DNA of 64,000 bases, from assembly GCA_035633215.1 (NCBI GenBank), contig DASQFI010000062.1:186001-250000 (forward strand). Direction: 5' to 3'. Below are positions 60,929-64,000 of this stretch, one piece after another. The notes beneath the pieces were generated by a model. That model had not been told where the DNA came from and searched no databases. It was given only the letters and a program-made list of their open reading frames with translations. The stretch's first letter is position 1. Every line of letters starts with the position of its first letter. The translations under genes and the position numbers were made by a program. The DNA comes from DASQFI01 sp035633215. GTDB taxonomy: Bacteria; Acidobacteriota; Vicinamibacteria; Vicinamibacterales; SCN-69-37.

Positions 60929-61025
60929 GGGTCAGGTCTTGGATTATCAGTTGTGGGACCGCCTGACAACGTTGTATTACAGGATTCGCGCGGGTGCCCA
61001 AATCTGATAATCCAAGACCTGACCC
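60929..61025. mobile_element. REP-like palindromic element GGGTCAGGTCTT...
   Basis: Perfect 22-bp inverted termini (60929-60950 and 61004-61025) begin GGGTCAGGTCTTGG and enclose 53 bases with weaker inner pairing. The GGGTCAGGTCTTG terminus resembles sequences associated with REP-associated tyrosine transposases (RAYT) in other bacteria, from memory. No transposase is encoded here, so it would be non-autonomous. Confidence 0.75.
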
Positions 61026-61049
61026 CCTGGCACGTACTAAGATCGCCGC

Positions 61050-63470
<2,421 letters not shown>

Positions 63471-63528
63471 CGCAACCGATCGTCAGACGGGTTTCTATTA
63501 ACATATGCCTTGGTCCGGAGGGTCCAGG

Positions 63529-64000
63529 ATGCGTCATTCTGTCGGAAGAACTCTTCTCGCGAGTTTCGTCATTCTCAACGTCGTCGCTGCTGGAGTCGTG
63601 GCATACGCGCGGCAAGGTCAGCAAGGCGGGCAGGCGCAGGTCCAGGCCCAACAGGGGCGAGGCGCCGGCCCGCCTCAGAACCTGAAGGTGCTGCCGAAGA
63701 ACTGGTCGCGCCAGCAGGTCCAGTCGCTCATGAACACGTTCGCGTCGTCCCTTGGCGTGCAGTGCACGCATTGTCACGCGGGCACGCCGCCTCAGCTCAA
63801 TTACGCGGCTGACGAGAAGCCCACGAAGGAAGTCGCCCGCAAGATGATCCACATGGTGATGCACATCAACGAGGAACATCTGAAGGGCATCGGCAGCGCC
63901 GAGCCGCCCGCGCCTCCCGCCGCGGGCGCGCCCCCGCCGCTCGGCGCCGGTCCGCAGAAGGTGTCGTGCTTCACGTGTCATCGCGGCCAGCTCAAGCCCC
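63529..64000 (+). CDS. Secreted c-type cytochrome, 3' end outside window
   Basis: ATG 63529 opens a frame with no stop to the end. A signal peptide (LLASFVILNVVAAGVVAYA) and a Gln/Gly-rich spacer are followed by NLKVLPKNWSRQQVQSLMNTFASSLGVQCTHCH and, later, CFTCH. Two CxxCH haem sites with the PKNW...MNTF pattern resemble photosynthetic-reaction-centre cytochrome c-like proteins common in Acidobacteria. It is likely a periplasmic electron carrier; its partner is unknown. Confidence 0.8.
   Translation, partial: MRHSVGRTLLASFVILNVVAAGVVAYARQGQQGGQAQVQAQQGRGAGPPQNLKVLPKNWSRQQVQSLMNTFASSLGVQCTHCHAGTPPQLNYAADEKPTKEVARKMIHMVMHINEEHLKGIGSAEPPAPPAAGAPPPLGAGPQKVSCFTCHRGQLKP

Overview
The window reads as chromosomal DNA of a high-G+C, aerobic, Gram-negative bacterium. 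The most likely source is Acidobacteriota, probably a Vicinamibacteria-like lineage. The support is the combination of an ADOP-type duplicated orphan permease paired with PadR, alternative complex III with a caa3 oxidase, Ser/Thr kinases fused to TolB-like propellers, many secreted PQQ/TolB propeller proteins and palindromic GTAGG/CCTAC repeats. No rRNA, tRNA, CRISPR array, IS element or prophage gene was recognised. The assignment is inference from gene content only.

Layout. 1-12.2 kb: a 5'-truncated metallo-beta-lactamase-fold hydrolase, an S9 peptidase, a large metalloprotease/propeller/outer-membrane-barrel protein, a DoxX-MarR pair with two matching operators, and two divergent D-aminoacylase-like amidohydrolases. 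12.2-15.4 kb: a first haem-copper oxidase cluster (ctaD-ctaE-small membrane protein-ctaC) of A1 type. 15.4-22 kb: accessory secreted proteins, a geranylgeranyl-reductase-like flavoprotein and a NatAB-type ABC exporter whose ATPase has lost its signature and Walker B region. 22.2-35.2 kb: one long respiratory operon, actABCDEF, then a small membrane protein, SCO, and caa3 oxidase subunits II, I, III and IV. The expected electron path is quinol to ACIII to the cytochrome c domain of subunit II to an A2-type oxidase. 35.4-39.7 kb: a MacAB/Lol-like efflux or lipoprotein-export operon. 39.9-52.9 kb: a TMEM175-like channel, secreted proteins of unknown function and a kinase-propeller protein. 53-64 kb: PadR plus ADOP permease, a decayed four-helix-bundle gene, DNA polymerase IV, propeller proteins, a GyrA/ParC-like topoisomerase subunit, and a 3'-truncated c-type cytochrome.

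The most unusual feature is the intergenic DNA. About twenty short elements in roughly ten sequence families are built as imperfect inverted repeats. Many have arms made of a stuttered 6-9 base word. They start at, or overlap, the stop codons of flanking genes, and several sit between convergent genes. Some supply the stop codon and last residues of a protein. One perfect 20-bp-arm palindrome lies inside an open reading frame, and another covers the lipoprotein signal of actE. Together they look like stop-codon-associated palindromic elements that shape gene ends and possibly terminate transcription in both directions. Their mechanism is unknown, and several families may be known only as anonymous repeats.
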